From Hanleya hanleyi (Eukaryota > Mollusca > Polyplacophora > Lepidopleurida > Hanleyidae): DNA of 64,000 bases. The first letter of the stretch is position 1; each line of letters starts with the position of its first letter. The translations under genes were made by a program, and so were the position numbers. Where the stretch lies: NCBI GenBank assembly GCA_036873755.1, contig JAVTVY010018770.1:1-64000 (forward strand), in the 5' to 3' direction. Of the stretch, positions 1-10,900 are shown in pieces. Under the pieces are notes generated by a model. The model was not told the DNA's origin. It saw only the letters and a program-made list of their open reading frames with translations, and ran no database searches.

Positions 1-401
1 AGTTCAAATCAAACTCTTAGTCAATTACTCGGAATTATTTGGAATAGATTTAGTTCATCAATCTGTACTTAATTGTCCATCAAAATTATATAGTCTCTGC
101 AGTACTAAGGTTATATAAACCAAGCTTCTCCGCAATAATGTCATGATCACATCACTGATTCCAGTTCATTACTTGTTCATTCAGAATTTATTAAAACATG
201 TATATCAGTCAGATCATTGAAAGTTAAGTTCTTCACAGTTCCTTAAGCTGGAAAGGGTTCATACTTTGCATTTCAACCCTAATAGAATAATCCATATTCC
301 ACAGTCCATGGTTTAGTATCAACGAAGAACACAGTCCATCATATAATATCAGTGTAGGACAGTCCTTAGCCTAGTATCAATGTGATCATTTCACTAGTTC
401 A
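1..401 (-). other. Gypsy 3' non-coding region with a short tandem repeat
   Basis: AT-rich DNA downstream of the pol stop codon. Bases 301-386 hold three degenerate copies of an approximately 29-base unit, each beginning ACAGTCC and containing a TAGTATCA-like core (301-330, 331-358, 359-386). No LTR match to 5627-5852 was found here. Confidence 0.55.
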
Positions 402-1034
402 CTAATACTGATGTCCCGATCTAGTGCATTTCTGTACTCTCGGTTTGGGAGGACTACTAACACTTCCAGCAGAATTGTCAACAGTTTCACTGTCCGATAC
501 ATTCGCAGAATTGTTCAGAGTTTCACTGACTGATACTTCGGGGTCAATGCCAATGCAATCATGACTGTTATCAGTTACATCCTCAACATCAGACGGAGCA
601 TTATCTGGGCGGTCTTCCGGGTCATAGAAGTACTTCATGCGGTTAACATGAGCCACCTGTGTCTTGCGACGGTCATCACAAGACTCTATTCGGAATGTCA
701 CTGGTGACATCTGTTGCACTAGTCGGTACGGACCATTCCAGAAATGACACAGTTTCCTACATTGTCCCTTCTTCGTGTGTGGTGTATACAACCACACTCG
801 TTCACCAATCGTGAATGGCGGTTTGGCAGCATTGGCATCTCGCGTCATCTTTTGTCGTTGCTGAGCAAGTTCAATGTTCTGTTTTGCCAGCTCACTGGCT
901 TCGCGCAACCTGGAAACCACTTCAACACGATATTCCTCAGCATCTGTGAACGCATGAACGCGAGGTAAGAGAGACACGTCCATTGGCAAACGAGCATCTC
1001 TTCCATACAGAAGATAGAATGGAGACTCTTGCAC
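402..1034 (-). pseudogene. pol: Gypsy integrase C-terminal segment, out of frame with pol
   Basis: This open stretch continues the pol polyprotein after the break at 977-1154. Near its start it carries the segment that ends the integrase core ([15 protein letters not shown]), then an alpha-helical region rich in Gln/Lys, then the GPY/F module (WNGPYRLVQQMSPVTFRI) typical of metavirid integrase C-termini, and a Ser/Asp-rich acidic tail. The first methionine is an accident of the break; no independent gene is implied. Without rejoining by frameshift the element's integrase lacks its DNA-binding C-terminal module. Confidence 0.85.
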
Positions 1035-4000
1035 AGTCTCTTGTATACTCGTACGGTAGGCGAACCGTCCATTGGCAAACGAGCATCTCTTCCATACAGA
1101 AGATAGAATGGAGACTCTTGCACAGTCTCTTGTATACTCGTACGGTAGGCGAACAGAGCGAAGGGTATGAATCTGTCCCAGTCACGGTGGTGATTACTCA
1201 CATACATGGAAAGCATAGTCGCGATGGTATGGTTAAACCTTTCCACAAGACCATCAGTCTCTGGGTGATTTGACGTAGTGTTCACTTTTTGAGTGTTCAG
1301 GATATTACAGATCTCGGCCACAAGCTTTGATAGGAAGTTACTGCCCCTATCAGATAACAGTACACGGGGACAGCCATGCCTACATGCTATTTCCTCCACG
1401 AACAGTTGTGCTGTGACTTTAGCATTTGCTGACTTAACGGCAAAGGCCTCGGGCCATCTAGTCAGATAGTCACTGAATATCACAATATACCTGTTACCAT
1501 CATCTGTAGCTGGAAAAGGACCAAGTACGTCAACGGCGACTCTGTCAAAGGCTCCTTCTACTGGAATGGGAAGTAAGGGAGCAGCTTGCCTGTTCTTTGG
1601 AGTCTTCTTGGTCGCACACGACACACATGATTTCACCCAATAATCAATGTCTTTGTACATGCCCCTCCAAAAGTAACGCTCCTGAATTTTATTGAAAGTC
1701 TTGTTGAAACCCAAATGATTGGACATAGGGTCGTCATGACAGTTGGTAATCACATCATCAATATGGGACCGTGGAATAACAAGTTGCTGTCTCGTGTGAC
1801 GTCGACGACGCTTCGATCCAGGACACCACAGATGGTACAGGGTTCCATCCTCAATGAGATAATCTCCAGATTCGGCAACAACTTTACGAGCCTCCCCAGA
1901 TTTGTCAGGTAGAGTGCCATCAGTAAGATAGTTTATCAAGTTGCGTAGAGATGGATCTCTCGACTGGGCCTCCTGAATGTCCCTTGTCCTTAGGCCAGGA
2001 ATGTCATTTGCAGGGTGACTGACGAGAGCTGCTATTTCTGGGCGTCGCGATAAACCATCTGCATTGCCATGCCTGACGCCGGCGCGATGTTCAACTGTGA
2101 AGTCATATTCTTGTAAGGCCAGTGACCATCTCGCGAGCCTGCCTGAAGGGTTCTTGACAGTCATTAACCATTTCAGGGGATTGTGGTCAGTCACGACTAA
2201 GAATGTGTGTCCATACAGATAATGTCGGAAATGCTTTACACCCCAAACTATAGCGAGAGCCTCTTTTTCTGTAGTTGAATAGTTCTGTTCAGACCTCTTC
2301 AAATGACGACTTGCATACGCGAGTGTCGTTTCTGACTCCCCATAACACTGAGCCAACACAACTCCCAATCCAGTGTTGCAAGCGTCGGTGTACAACACAA
2401 ATGGTTCCGAGAACTGTGGATAATCGAGTATTGGTTCAGAACATAGTACTTCCTTCAAGGATGTGAAGGCAGCTTCACAGTCTTCAGTCCATGCGAATTT
2501 CACATCTTTCCGGAGTAGGTTGTGTAGGGGTTCTGCGGTCTGTGCAAAGAATGGTATAAATTTCCGATAGTACGAAACTAGTCCAATGAATGCCCTTAGT
2601 TCTGTAACATCATTTGGCTGAGGGAATTTGCTCACTGCACTGACCTTTGAAGGGTCCGGTGAAACTCCAGCGGAATTCACCACATGTCCCAAGAAATGGA
2701 CCTTCGTTTTACAGAAACAACATTTGCTGAGTTTGAGTTTCATACCTGCCTCTTCTATTCGTTCAAGTACCTGCTCAAGTCTCACGAGATGTTCTTGAAA
2801 TGAGCTAGAAAACACGATAATATCGTCGATATAGACCAAACAGCTGGTCCACTCCAGTCCCGCAAGAAGTAAATCCATCAATCTCTGGAACGTGCTCGGA
2901 CTGTTTGAAAGTCCCATCGGCATAACATTAAAATGATAGTGTCCGCAAAACGGGGAGAAACCGGTTTTCTCCTTGTCCTCATCGGCTACTTCAACCTGCC
3001 AGAATCCTGTGTGGAGATCCATGGTAGAGAAATAACATGCATTCCCTAGTGAGTCAAACATGTCAGAAATGTTGGGTAAGGGGTACACGTCCTTCCGTGT
3101 AACTGCATTTAGGGCCCTGAAGTCCAAACAGAATCGGTTAGTTCCATCCTTTTTTGGTACGATAACCACAGGTGCTGACCAGGGACTGGTGGATGGTGAT
3201 ATCACACCTCTGTCCAGCATATCTCCGATTTGGTTTTGAACTGGTTCACGCATAGAATATGGCATCCGATATGGTCGTTGTGAAATCGGGGCATGGTTTC
3301 CTGTGTCGATCCGATGCTTGGTCAGTGAGGTTCGTCCCAAATCTGTATCAGAGGAAGCAAACACATTGCTATGTTTTGACAACAGCTGTTTCAGTTGCTG
3401 CTTCTCATCCCCAGTGAGATTGGTGGCTGACAAGTCCGGTTCAAGAATGGATTTATTCACATTCGGAACATTCTGGCTCACAGTGTTGTCAACACTCGCA
3501 ATTGTTTCTTTTGACTGAACTTGAAATGAACCGACACACTGTTTCTCATCAAGCTGAACAGATTCAGTGGAAGTATTTACAAGGCGAACGGCTACACAAG
3601 ATTCATTACTCCGCGCGAGTATGTGAGCAGAATGAACTGAGTGTCTCACAGGTAAGTCACGTGATGGTTCCACAAGTCCTACAATCCCATCTGGAAGGTC
3701 TCCGACACGAGCAGGAACAATTATTTCAGATCTTCCAGGTATTGTGGTCGAATATAGCAGACAAACTGGCCATTCGGATCCTTCATACATGTCCGTTTCC
3801 AAAATAGGAATTTTCTCGCCAAGCCATGTCATTATCCCAGCTCCAAAATCAACCACTACCCTACAAATGTTCATGACATCTGTTCCAACAATGCATTCAT
3901 ATGGAAAATCTTCTGCGACATATGCACGGTGGGACAGGGATTTGTTTCCAAAACAAATGTTAATTTCTGCTATCCCCAGTAATTTGAGACGATCACCAGA

Positions 4001-4336
4001 TGCAGATGTGACTTTTTTGTCGTCACACGGCAGGAGTTTGCATGGTGCCGCTTTTTGCAACAATTGTTTCCCAATAATTGTTACACCAGAACCAGAGTCA
4101 ATCAGCAAGGTGGCTGGTACATTGTTTAATTTTCCTCGAACACGTACCCCATGTTTCTGTTTGCCTACGGTACATGTGAGAATTTCTGCACGATCATCTG
4201 GAACAGTTTGATTGTCTCTACCTTGATTCTCTATCTGAGTATTGTATGGGTATTGCTGAGTATTGTGAACAAAGTAGGACCTGTCCTGTCTATCTGGTTC
4301 AGAACTGTTCTTTTGGTATCTACTATGATTTTCCAT
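845..4336 (-). CDS. pol: Gypsy pol polyprotein (protease, RT, RNase H, integrase), 3' end frameshifted
   Basis: Pol polyprotein of a Ty3/gypsy (Metaviridae) element. Domains in order: retropepsin with the DSG active site at residues 80-82 ([13 protein letters not shown]); reverse transcriptase at about 345-560 with first catalytic Asp at 440 and the YIDD box at 502-505; RNase H beginning near YTDACNTG (Asp651); integrase zinc finger His867, His874, Cys904, Cys907; integrase core D936, D996, E1032. All key residues are present. From about residue 1091 the frame is wrong because an 89-bp tandem duplication shifts it, so the last roughly 70 residues are nonsense and the true C-terminus lies in another frame at 402-1034. 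The methionine at 4336 may not be the real start; pol is probably made as a gag-pol fusion by frameshifting. Confidence 0.95.
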   Translation of the reverse strand: MENHSRYQKNSSEPDRQDRSYFVHNTQQYPYNTQIENQGRDNQTVPDDRAEILTCTVGKQKHGVRVRGKLNNVPATLLIDSGSGVTIIGKQLLQKAAPCKLLPCDDKKVTSASGDRLKLLGIAEINICFGNKSLSHRAYVAEDFPYECIVGTDVMNICRVVVDFGAGIMTWLGEKIPILETDMYEGSEWPVCLLYSTTIPGRSEIIVPARVGDLPDGIVGLVEPSRDLPVRHSVHSAHILARSNESCVAVRLVNTSTESVQLDEKQCVGSFQVQSKETIASVDNTVSQNVPNVNKSILEPDLSATNLTGDEKQQLKQLLSKHSNVFASSDTDLGRTSLTKHRIDTGNHAPISQRPYRMPYSMREPVQNQIGDMLDRGVISPSTSPWSAPVVIVPKKDGTNRFCLDFRALNAVTRKDVYPLPNISDMFDSLGNACYFSTMDLHTGFWQVEVADEDKEKTGFSPFCGHYHFNVMPMGLSNSPSTFQRLMDLLLAGLEWTSCLVYIDDIIVFSSSFQEHLVRLEQVLERIEEAGMKLKLSKCCFCKTKVHFLGHVVNSAGVSPDPSKVSAVSKFPQPNDVTELRAFIGLVSYYRKFIPFFAQTAEPLHNLLRKDVKFAWTEDCEAAFTSLKEVLCSEPILDYPQFSEPFVLYTDACNTGLGVVLAQCYGESETTLAYASRHLKRSEQNYSTTEKEALAIVWGVKHFRHYLYGHTFLVVTDHNPLKWLMTVKNPSGRLARWSLALQEYDFTVEHRAGVRHGNADGLSRRPEIAALVSHPANDIPGLRTRDIQEAQSRDPSLRNLINYLTDGTLPDKSGEARKVVAESGDYLIEDGTLYHLWCPGSKRRRRHTRQQLVIPRSHIDDVITNCHDDPMSNHLGFNKTFNKIQERYFWRGMYKDIDYWVKSCVSCATKKTPKNRQAAPLLPIPVEGAFDRVAVDVLGPFPATDDGNRYIVIFSDYLTRWPEAFAVKSANAKVTAQLFVEEIACRHGCPRVLLSDRGSNFLSKLVAEICNILNTQKVNTTSNHPETDGLVERFNHTIATMLSMYVSNHHRDWDRFIPFALFAYRTSIQETVQESPFYLLYGRDARLPMDGSPTVRVYKRLCKSLHSIFCMEEMLVCQWTCLSYLAFMRSQMLRNIVLKWFPGCAKPVSWQNRTLNLLSNDKR
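977..1154. repeat. Exact 89-bp tandem duplication inside the integrase gene
   Basis: Bases 977-1065 and 1066-1154 are identical by eye. Because 89 is not a multiple of three, the duplication throws pol out of frame just after the integrase catalytic core. Perfect identity means it is very recent, or an assembly artefact. Confidence 0.95.
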
Positions 4337-4407
4337 GTCAACATCATACTGATGAACTGGAGGATTTCGATTGAAACCTGCTACATCACCTCCCCACGGT
4401 GTAGCAG

Positions 4408-4965
4408 TTACGCGTTTAAATGCTGATTTGCCCTCTGTTTATCATAGCACCGGCTCTCGATGTGGCCGACTCGCCGACAAAAATTGCAGATTGGTTGGCC
4501 GTCCGTGGTCCGAAGATTCCGACCATATCTCCTATCTGTCCGCCTATTTTGACCATCAAACGGTTGTGAAAACTGTGGGGCAGACTGACGTGGTGATGGA
4601 AATGCTGATGCTTCATTTGTATTACCAATACTGTTAGGTTTTGGTGTTTGTCTGTCATCAGTAGGGTTAATGGTTTTATTTTCAACCTGTGTTTTTACAG
4701 TGTCGGCCAACACATCAACTTTTTGACACAAACGTCTCATTTGTTCTGCGAGCTGCACAGTGGCATTATCACATCTATCTGAACTGGTGACAGAATTTAC
4801 AGCAGTCGTACAATTACATTTTGTACGGGTATCTGGAGATTCATGCTTGGCAGGTGCAGGGGTTAATAGGTCTAATGGTTCACCTGTCAAGGCATTGTTG
4901 CATTCTTCCCGCTTTGCGAATCGTAGGGCCTGTTCAAAATTTACGGGATCGGCCAGCATTACCAA
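4408..4965 (-). CDS. gag: Gypsy gag, C-terminal part with zinc knuckle
   Basis: Second half of gag, in a different frame from the first half. It begins with the rest of the capsid-like region, has a low-complexity linker rich in Pro, Asn and Thr, and carries a CCHC zinc knuckle near its end ([14 protein letters not shown], spacing C-x2-C-x4-H-x4-C), the nucleic-acid-binding nucleocapsid motif. Its stop at 4408 is followed 70 bases later by the first pol methionine, in a different frame, as in elements that use ribosomal frameshifting. The methionine at its start is internal to the original gag. Confidence 0.88.
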   Translation of the reverse strand: MVMLADPVNFEQALRFAKREECNNALTGEPLDLLTPAPAKHESPDTRTKCNCTTAVNSVTSSDRCDNATVQLAEQMRRLCQKVDVLADTVKTQVENKTINPTDDRQTPKPNSIGNTNEASAFPSPRQSAPQFSQPFDGQNRRTDRRYGRNLRTTDGQPICNFCRRVGHIESRCYDKQRANQHLNA

Positions 4966-5491
4966 TCGCTTTAATGACCCCCTTTAACCCCTGGATGAAA
5001 TGTTCCATAATCAGTTTATCACATACATCCCTTGGTAACCCAGCATGTGCTTTCCTAGCCAGGGCTACGAGCGAATGTCCAAAGTCATCAACGCTTTCAT
5101 CCGGTAGCTGTTTACGTTGGAATAAATCAGAATAATAGGCGCGTTGCAGTTCTTTGGGTCTGAATTTGTCTTGTAATAGTTCACAGACCTTTGCATAATT
5201 TTTCTGATCTTCAGAGTCTAAATCATCATAAAAATCTGCTGCTCTATCTCTCAAAAATGCTGGCAATGTTTCAGTTTTACGTGCCACATTCCATCGATTG
5301 GCACGCGCTACACGCTCAAATTGTTTGAGCCATGTCTCAACATCCTCGGTAATGTCACCATAAAATTTGCTAGGTGTCACCAACATTTTTCCAGTGTCAT
5401 TAAATTCCCGATTTCTATTCAACATCGACATCCTTTCTTTCACCCTAGCTAAAGGCTCGTCCTCGTCAGATTCTGGGTTATTATGCTTCAT
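4934..5491 (-). CDS. gag: Gypsy gag, N-terminal (capsid) part, frameshifted
   Basis: First part of the gag protein, which would form the virus-like particle. It contains the retrotransposon gag domain: a WLKQFERVARANRW segment, an AADFYDDL region and a block ending LPRDVCDKLIMEHFIQGLKG. The frame then fails at about 4965-4975 and the protein stops at 4934, while the natural continuation (residues [17 protein letters not shown]) is in the neighbouring frame. A single small indel explains this. The start at 5491 lies 113 bases inside the primer-binding site, which fits a gag start. Confidence 0.88.
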   Translation of the reverse strand: MKHNNPESDEDEPLARVKERMSMLNRNREFNDTGKMLVTPSKFYGDITEDVETWLKQFERVARANRWNVARKTETLPAFLRDRAADFYDDLDSEDQKNYAKVCELLQDKFRPKELQRAYYSDLFQRKQLPDESVDDFGHSLVALARKAHAGLPRDVCDKLIMEHFIQGLKGVIKAIGNAGRSRKF

Positions 5492-5607
5492 TTCATTTAT
5501 TTTCTGTTACTGTTGTTGTCTCACGTTTCGAAAACGAAAGTACAAATTTCAAACCACACTCAAGACTGCAGCTGGGCCCGATGCAAAGTTCCTTGTGCAT
5601 TAATCGA

Positions 5608-5625
5608 TCCCATTTCTGATCACCA
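5608..5625 (-). promoter_or_regulatory. Probable tRNA primer-binding site
   Basis: Immediately inside the LTR, one base from its end, the minus strand reads TGGTGATCAGAAATGGGA. A TGG start at this position is what pairs with the CCA end of a primer tRNA. The tRNA species was not identified. Confidence 0.6.
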
Positions 5626-5626
5626 C

Positions 5627-5852
5627 TGTCATAGAATGCTTCCGAGCATAAACGAACAACTATATTTCATCAGATCGACATTTATTCGAACCCAACTCAA
5701 CTTTACAATCAGTTCTGGCCACTCCAAAGTTCGTGTCTCCCACCCAAGTCTACCTCTATCATAGAAGAGCGACTATAACCATGATCAATAGTGCTAAGAG
5801 TTAGCTCCCCTACACCAGTACAATTTTGCAGCGTGACACTACGTATTCAACA
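5627..5852 (-). repeat. Gypsy 5' LTR (226 bp)
   Basis: On the minus strand the segment starts TGTTGAATACG and ends CTATGACA, the TG...CA form of LTRs, and is followed by a TGG primer site. It contains an AATAAA signal in the sense direction near 5681-5686. The outer edge is fixed by comparison with the intact DIRS sequence at 25720-25735, which matches from 5853 onward. The partner LTR is not in the window, so the boundary is inferred from one copy. Confidence 0.72.
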
Positions 5853-5945
5853 TATCATAGGTCCTGTTGAATCGCACCGTTAATAGACAAGGTAGATTTT
5901 TCAGAGTAAGATAAATCGTTATCAGCCTAAAGGTATTAGGGAAGA

Positions 5946-6168
5946 TTTGGTTTAATATCACATTCAAGGTTATTTTACTCATATGGTGACAGACAGTTTT
6001 CATGATGGTGGAAGCTGGGGATACCGGAAGAGAACCACCGCCGGCCCGTCGGCAATAACTGGCAAACTTTCACCCATGCAACAGCGAGGCTCGAATCGGT
6101 GCCGGTTCGACAGTGTGAGGCTTGCGACCACCAGCGATGCGCCTTCGACAACTCGGACACCAAGCGCC
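5946..6168 (-). mobile_element. tRNA-derived SINE inside DIRS reverse transcriptase (copy 1)
   Basis: On the minus strand the SINE opens with a tRNA-like head: an A-box-like GTGTCCGAGTTGTCGAAGG and a B-box-like GGTTCGA further on, as in Ser/Leu tRNAs. Then comes a body containing GGCGGTGGTTCTCT and CAGCTTCCACC, a domain shared with other copies at 25801-26044 and 36322-36430. It is flanked by cctaaaggta (5936-5945) and cctaaaagta (6169-6178), a 10-base target duplication. The body resembles the deeply conserved Nin-type SINE domain, a recollection that needs checking. Confidence 0.75.
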
Positions 6169-6178
6169 CCTAAAAGTA

Positions 6179-6375
6179 ATAGGTTCTTTTCTGGAGACTA
6201 AGCCTAATGGAGAGCAAACCTTATTGTCAAAAGGAGGAGTTGAGAAGGGACCAGTAACTCGACCTTTCGACAACTCTTTGTCTAATTTAGCTTCTACGAT
6301 AGCAGGGTTTTGCATAGCAGATGAACGATCACGGGAGAGAGTGAAAGCATATCTTCTCGAGTGCCAAATATCGAG
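6179..6375 (-). pseudogene. DIRS-type reverse transcriptase, N-terminal fragment (copy 1)
   Basis: The minus strand encodes NPAIVEAKLDKELSKGRV followed by GPFSTPPF and SPLGLVSRKEP, the characteristic N-terminal block of DIRS-group reverse transcriptases. Directly after it, the SINE interrupts the gene. The fragment has no initiation context of its own and is non-functional. Confidence 0.75.
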
Positions 6376-7142
6376 ACTGTTTGTGAATGTTTAAACAAGT
6401 AAATTTACCTCGGGGTAGTTACTTAGCACAGTTTTAGCCTGATGCCAACCGGTATTGGAAGAGTAACTCCCTTTGCCGTTGGATTTACACATGCTAATTT
6501 ACATGTAAGGAGCCGGGAAGAATCCAATTGTGAACATTTGATGTGATTCACAACCGTGGCATGTACGATAACCTGAAGGTTCATCCTTCGAAACAGATTT
6601 GTTTTTTGTACCGATAATCAGCATTGAGGATGGGGGGCTTGTGGCCATATGGGATATCTATAGAAAAAAAAATAATAATCTGCATGCGTGCTTGATCGAG
6701 TCAATCATAACAGAGCTACATGTACAGAAACCTCTCAATGAAGCCTTTCTAAATATATATCATATATATGAGCATGTATACAAACACACATACATGTGTA
6801 TAACAATAATACCTTTATTGGTGAAGCTCTGGCGGCCATATTGGACATTCAGCCGGTAATTAAGTTTCCAATTATCGTTATTATTTTCTTCTTGAGTCCG
6901 GCAGGCTCGTAGAAAACCAATCTCGTGTAAAAAGGCGATTCAAGCTGTCAAATAGTCGCCAACAGGAGACTACTGTATGTATTATGGCGGCCATATTGGA
7001 ATTATACAAATTAAGGGCCTTCCACCTCCTGTAGAAATGAGCACCCCTTCTGAGATCATTCCTCATGCGCAAATGAGCCTCTGTGCAAAATATGGTGCTT
7101 TATTCCAGTCAGTCACGATCTTGACCTTAAGCCACCGGACTA
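6376..7142. other. Non-coding end of DIRS/TIR element copy 1
   Basis: Matches 26200-27005. It contains subterminal GCGGCCATATTGG motifs (6832, 6986) and the inverted terminal repeat at about 7030-7142. No gene was seen. Two stretches carry ATAT-rich runs (6750-6790). Confidence 0.6.
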
Positions 7143-7689
7143 TATGGACTTATGCCCCTTTCGGATGTAATAATCTGTAGTTCTGTTATCTGTAGTTGAA
7201 TGTACAAGTTATATCTGCAGATCCGTGTTCGGTACAGCTTATTCACCTCCATTCTTATTTTACAGAGTGCAAAGCAGACGCCTGTCGAAAGTGGCTCCCC
7301 TCGGCCCACACTTTGCCCCTTTACTGATATATAATTTTTTCTATTTCTGTCCTATATGCATGTATGCATGAACCAACTACCAGTATATCTTGATCATCCC
7401 ACATAGAACTATCTCTTCCCCAATTCACACTACACATGGGTCTCAATCACTTGGGGAAAGCCGAGGGGTTTTGATTAGATCAATCTCATGTTTTGTCATA
7501 GTGCAGGTGTCTGTTAGCATAGTATAGGCCTCACGTGTGTAATGTTTGTTTTATGTTTTAATGCCATAGTATTGTACATGTCCCATGTCTTAATGATAAG
7601 AGTTTCTGTATGTATCATATATGGAAATAAAGTATTGAATTGATTCAGTTCTCTGGGTCGGAAATCTGGCCCTAGAGTGCGAGGTATAG
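7143..7689. other. Unassigned intergenic DNA
   Basis: No gene, repeat or structure recognised. The similarity shared with 37882 onward begins at about 7690. Confidence 0.4.
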
Positions 7690-7734
7690 TACGCCGGGAT
7701 ATATAATATGCACCTGCTTGTCCTTCATACTGTC

Positions 7735-7939
7735 CACATGCCCTCAAAAGAAAAGTTTGGGGTTGGGGGGTGAAGTGTCGAAATATGGGGTCTCCATATA
7801 TAACTCCTTGCTTTTTTTAAAAATACACGGTGTAATTTTATATAAACCATGGGGTTATATATATGACCCCATATTTCGACACTTTACCGTAATACCACCA
7901 TCCACCCCCCAAAAACCCCTTTTGTTTTGAGGTCCTATG
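7735..7939. mobile_element. hAT-like MITE (205 bp)
   Basis: Flanked by ATACTGTC (7727-7734) and ATACTGTT (7940-7947), an 8-base target duplication with one mismatch. Copy 2 shows the uninterrupted site (CACACTGTCATAGTG, about 37917-37931). The terminal inverted repeats read CACATGCCCTCAAAAG and, inverted, CATAGGACCTCAAAAC. The inside is a palindrome of GTGTCGAAATATGGGGTC. The ends match those of 13028-16990 and 53489, so it is a family. Confidence 0.78.
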
Positions 7940-7964
7940 ATACTGTTATAGTGAGCAGGACTAT

Positions 7965-10900
7965 TAGTCAGGTGGCTTAGGGTCATTTTTCAAAATTACC
8001 GTTACAGGCCGGATAAAAGCGCCAAATTTTGCATGATGCTTCCTTAAGGGCTACTGATAATTTTCAGCCTAGGAGCCCTCTTGACTTTCCTATGGAATTC
8101 ACGTGAAACACAAAAATCCAAGATGGCCGCCACAGATGATAAAATATCGATGTTCTTGCTCTCTATGTCTTAGGAAGGCCAAATCGCTATCAAATTATGG
8201 CTTAATGAGGTGTTTGAATCCGATTTGTTACAAATATACACATTACCTATAGCTAATTATTACCAGCAGCTCAACCCTACTCAGAATCGGGGTATTTTGA
8301 GTCTATTAATTGCATTCTTGGGACGATGGGGGGAGGGGTGTTCGCTACCTATCTATTTTCGTTACTCCCCGGGCTAGAGGACTGAAAATTTCTATACTAT
8401 ATACTTTAGCCAACGTCTACCATAAAATGCTTTCAAAAAAATCAAGATGACCATCATGATGACATCACGGTGACATCATCTGGTCGGAAGACATTTTTCC
8501 GCCGATGTTTTTGCAACGATTTTTTTCTTAAAATACCAGTGCGATGGAGAATGATTATTTAGGCTAAATAAATTAGTTGTATTCACTTGTGGGTAAGAAA
8601 TGTAATAAATAATGGACGGAAAACAATGACAAATGCTACTTTCTGATGGCACCTCATTGCAGCCATTTTAAATTTAGCCATGATCTTTACACTCAGATGT
8701 AGACGACCGACCAAGGACGCCAAATGTAACTTTTGATGGCATTGTTTGTTAAAATGGATACCCATGCTAAACTAGTTCTTTGTGCGGTAGGGTTCAAGGT
8801 GGAAGGGAATAATATACTATGGAATATTATATTGAGCTAATTTTTAGCTCATTTCCATAATTCTAGTGATAAACCATCATGCGTTAATTCAAAATGACGA
8901 TCATGTGGGGTTACCCGTCAGTCACGCCTCTACAGTTTGTTCATATAATATGCATTATTCTCTGATCATTGTGAAAATTTGTTAACATCAGTGAATCTCA
9001 CATCAAAGTCTAACTCTGAAATTCAGAATGGCGGTCATATGGGGTCATCTGAAAATTAAACGTTTCATGCCATTATTCCTAGCTCATTGTCCAAATTATC
9101 GAAACCGAGAGATCTCTGATCATAGTGGAATATCTTGCACCCATTTCGAATCTATTTACATATATCTAAGATTAAGAATTGATGGTCAAATTCAAAATGA
9201 TGGCCATATAGGGTCATCTGAAATCACTCGTTTTCATGTTGCGCGTATAGTTCATTGCAATATTATTAGCTCATTTTTCAAATGTATCAGAACCGAGAGA
9301 TCTCGGAACATGGCCTGACATCTTACGCCCATATTAAATCTATTTACATATGCCTGAGATTTTATGGTGAAATTCAAAATGGCGACCATATGGGGTCATT
9401 TGAAATCATACTTTTTCATGTTGCTCATATTGATCAAGGCATTATTCTTGATCTCACATCATAGCCAAATACCTTGTGTCCATTTTTAATCTAATTCCTT
9501 GTCTTCAGATTAAAAATGATGGTTAAATTCAAAATGGCGACTACAAGGAGCCATCCGGAAATGCCTGATTTTTTTCATGTTACTCGTATAATGCATGGTA
9601 TTATTTTCAGACAAGGTACAAACTTGTTTAAATTGAGCAGAATAGCACCATAGCTTATCACATTTTATTCTGTTGGCAAAATCTTCAGCTGAGAATACAA
9701 TTGTTAACTTCAAAATAATGACCACGTGGGTTCATATAGGACTCATATTTTCATTTTGCTTGTTTAATTCAAGGTATTGGAGTTGAAAGTAACAATTTCT
9801 CAAAGCCAAGCCTATTCACAATACAGATCGATCTGTCTATTTATGGACCTAGTTTGACTCTATTCCTATAATCATCAGCTAGAAAAATAATTCAGGAATT
9901 CAAGATTGCAGACATAGGGTCATCCGAAACTCTTGCTCAATTTAGTCAATGTTACTCGTCAAATTCAAAGCGATTATTTTTAGATCGAAGCAGATATTGC
10001 TACAACTAAGCTGTTTTACAGTTGACCATTTTACATTTTACGGTTAAAACGTCAAATGCCCCTTTTGTACTATTCTCTGTATGCGCATGCGCAGATGGAC
10101 GGCATTTCCACTATAGTTACCAGTCGGACTGTATGACACATCACCTCACACGACCCATTGGGACCACGGATGGTCTACCTAGACCCCAAAAGTTACATCC
10201 CACATCTGCCTATGCACCACACTTGTGCAGTCAGAATTTTTCAGCGAAGTTCATCCAATAACCTCGGGACACCTCCATCGTACTCCACGCATGAGACAGA
10301 AAAAAATTCCATGGGTGGGTTCCCAATGGGCCTATTTGGCTGGACATAGAAGTATATGTCGGGGACCCGCCCTCTAGTACTTGAGATGTATCAGGGTATT
10401 TTCAACCTTTCCTATTATACTGACTCGCGACCAATTGGATAAAGTGCCAGCCTTTGGTGTCCGCATTGCTGGTTCTACTCCCACCAGGGTCATGGGGATT
10501 CTCCTTCTCCCTGGGATGTAGGTTGACTATCTGAGATCAAGCTCTCCGTATCAGTAGATAGACTCTCAGCAGTCTCTGTTTCGGTATCATTCGGTGGACT
10601 ATCAGCAGTCTCGAAGTCTATTGCTATGTTTGTGGATTTTCTTTCTCTCGCTGGCTAGAGAGGCTATAACATATATGGCTATAACATTGACGTGGCAAGA
10701 TAGGATTGACCTCTAAGGTCAATTACCCTCCGGACATTCCCGGAGATGACCGAACATTCCCCAAGATTCCCAGTAATTCAAGCGGATCGACTGCTCCATT
10801 AACATTGACGTGACTGGGAAGCCAATTCACATTGACTGGAGACTTATCAACCGGTGCCGGAAGTGACTGCATCACCACCGGAAGTGATCTTTGATCCCGA

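Larger units (their letters stand above)
1..5852 (-). mobile_element. Ty3/gypsy LTR retrotransposon, partial at window start
   Basis: The element reads right to left: one LTR (5627-5852), a primer-binding-like site, gag (5491 to 4408), pol with protease, reverse transcriptase, RNase H and integrase (4336 to about 402), then about 400 bases of 3' non-coding DNA. No second LTR is recognisable in bases 1-400, so it lies before the window or is lost. The right flank continues directly into a DIRS-like reverse transcriptase remnant, so gypsy inserted into an older element. The 5 bases next to the LTR (5853-5857, tatca) would be one target duplication; its partner is outside the window. Gag is frameshifted and the integrase is broken, so the copy cannot be autonomous. 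Confidence 0.93.
5853..7142 (-). mobile_element. Right part of a TIR-bounded DIRS-like element, cut by gypsy
   Basis: This segment matches 25728-27005 along its whole length, including a SINE insertion at the same position and the same terminal inverted repeat end (CCACCGGACTA at 7132-7142). Its left side is interrupted by the gypsy LTR. The minus strand encodes the N-terminal part of a DIRS-type reverse transcriptase (about 6179-6375). It therefore descends from the same SINE-interrupted element as the copy at 22832-27005. Confidence 0.8.
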
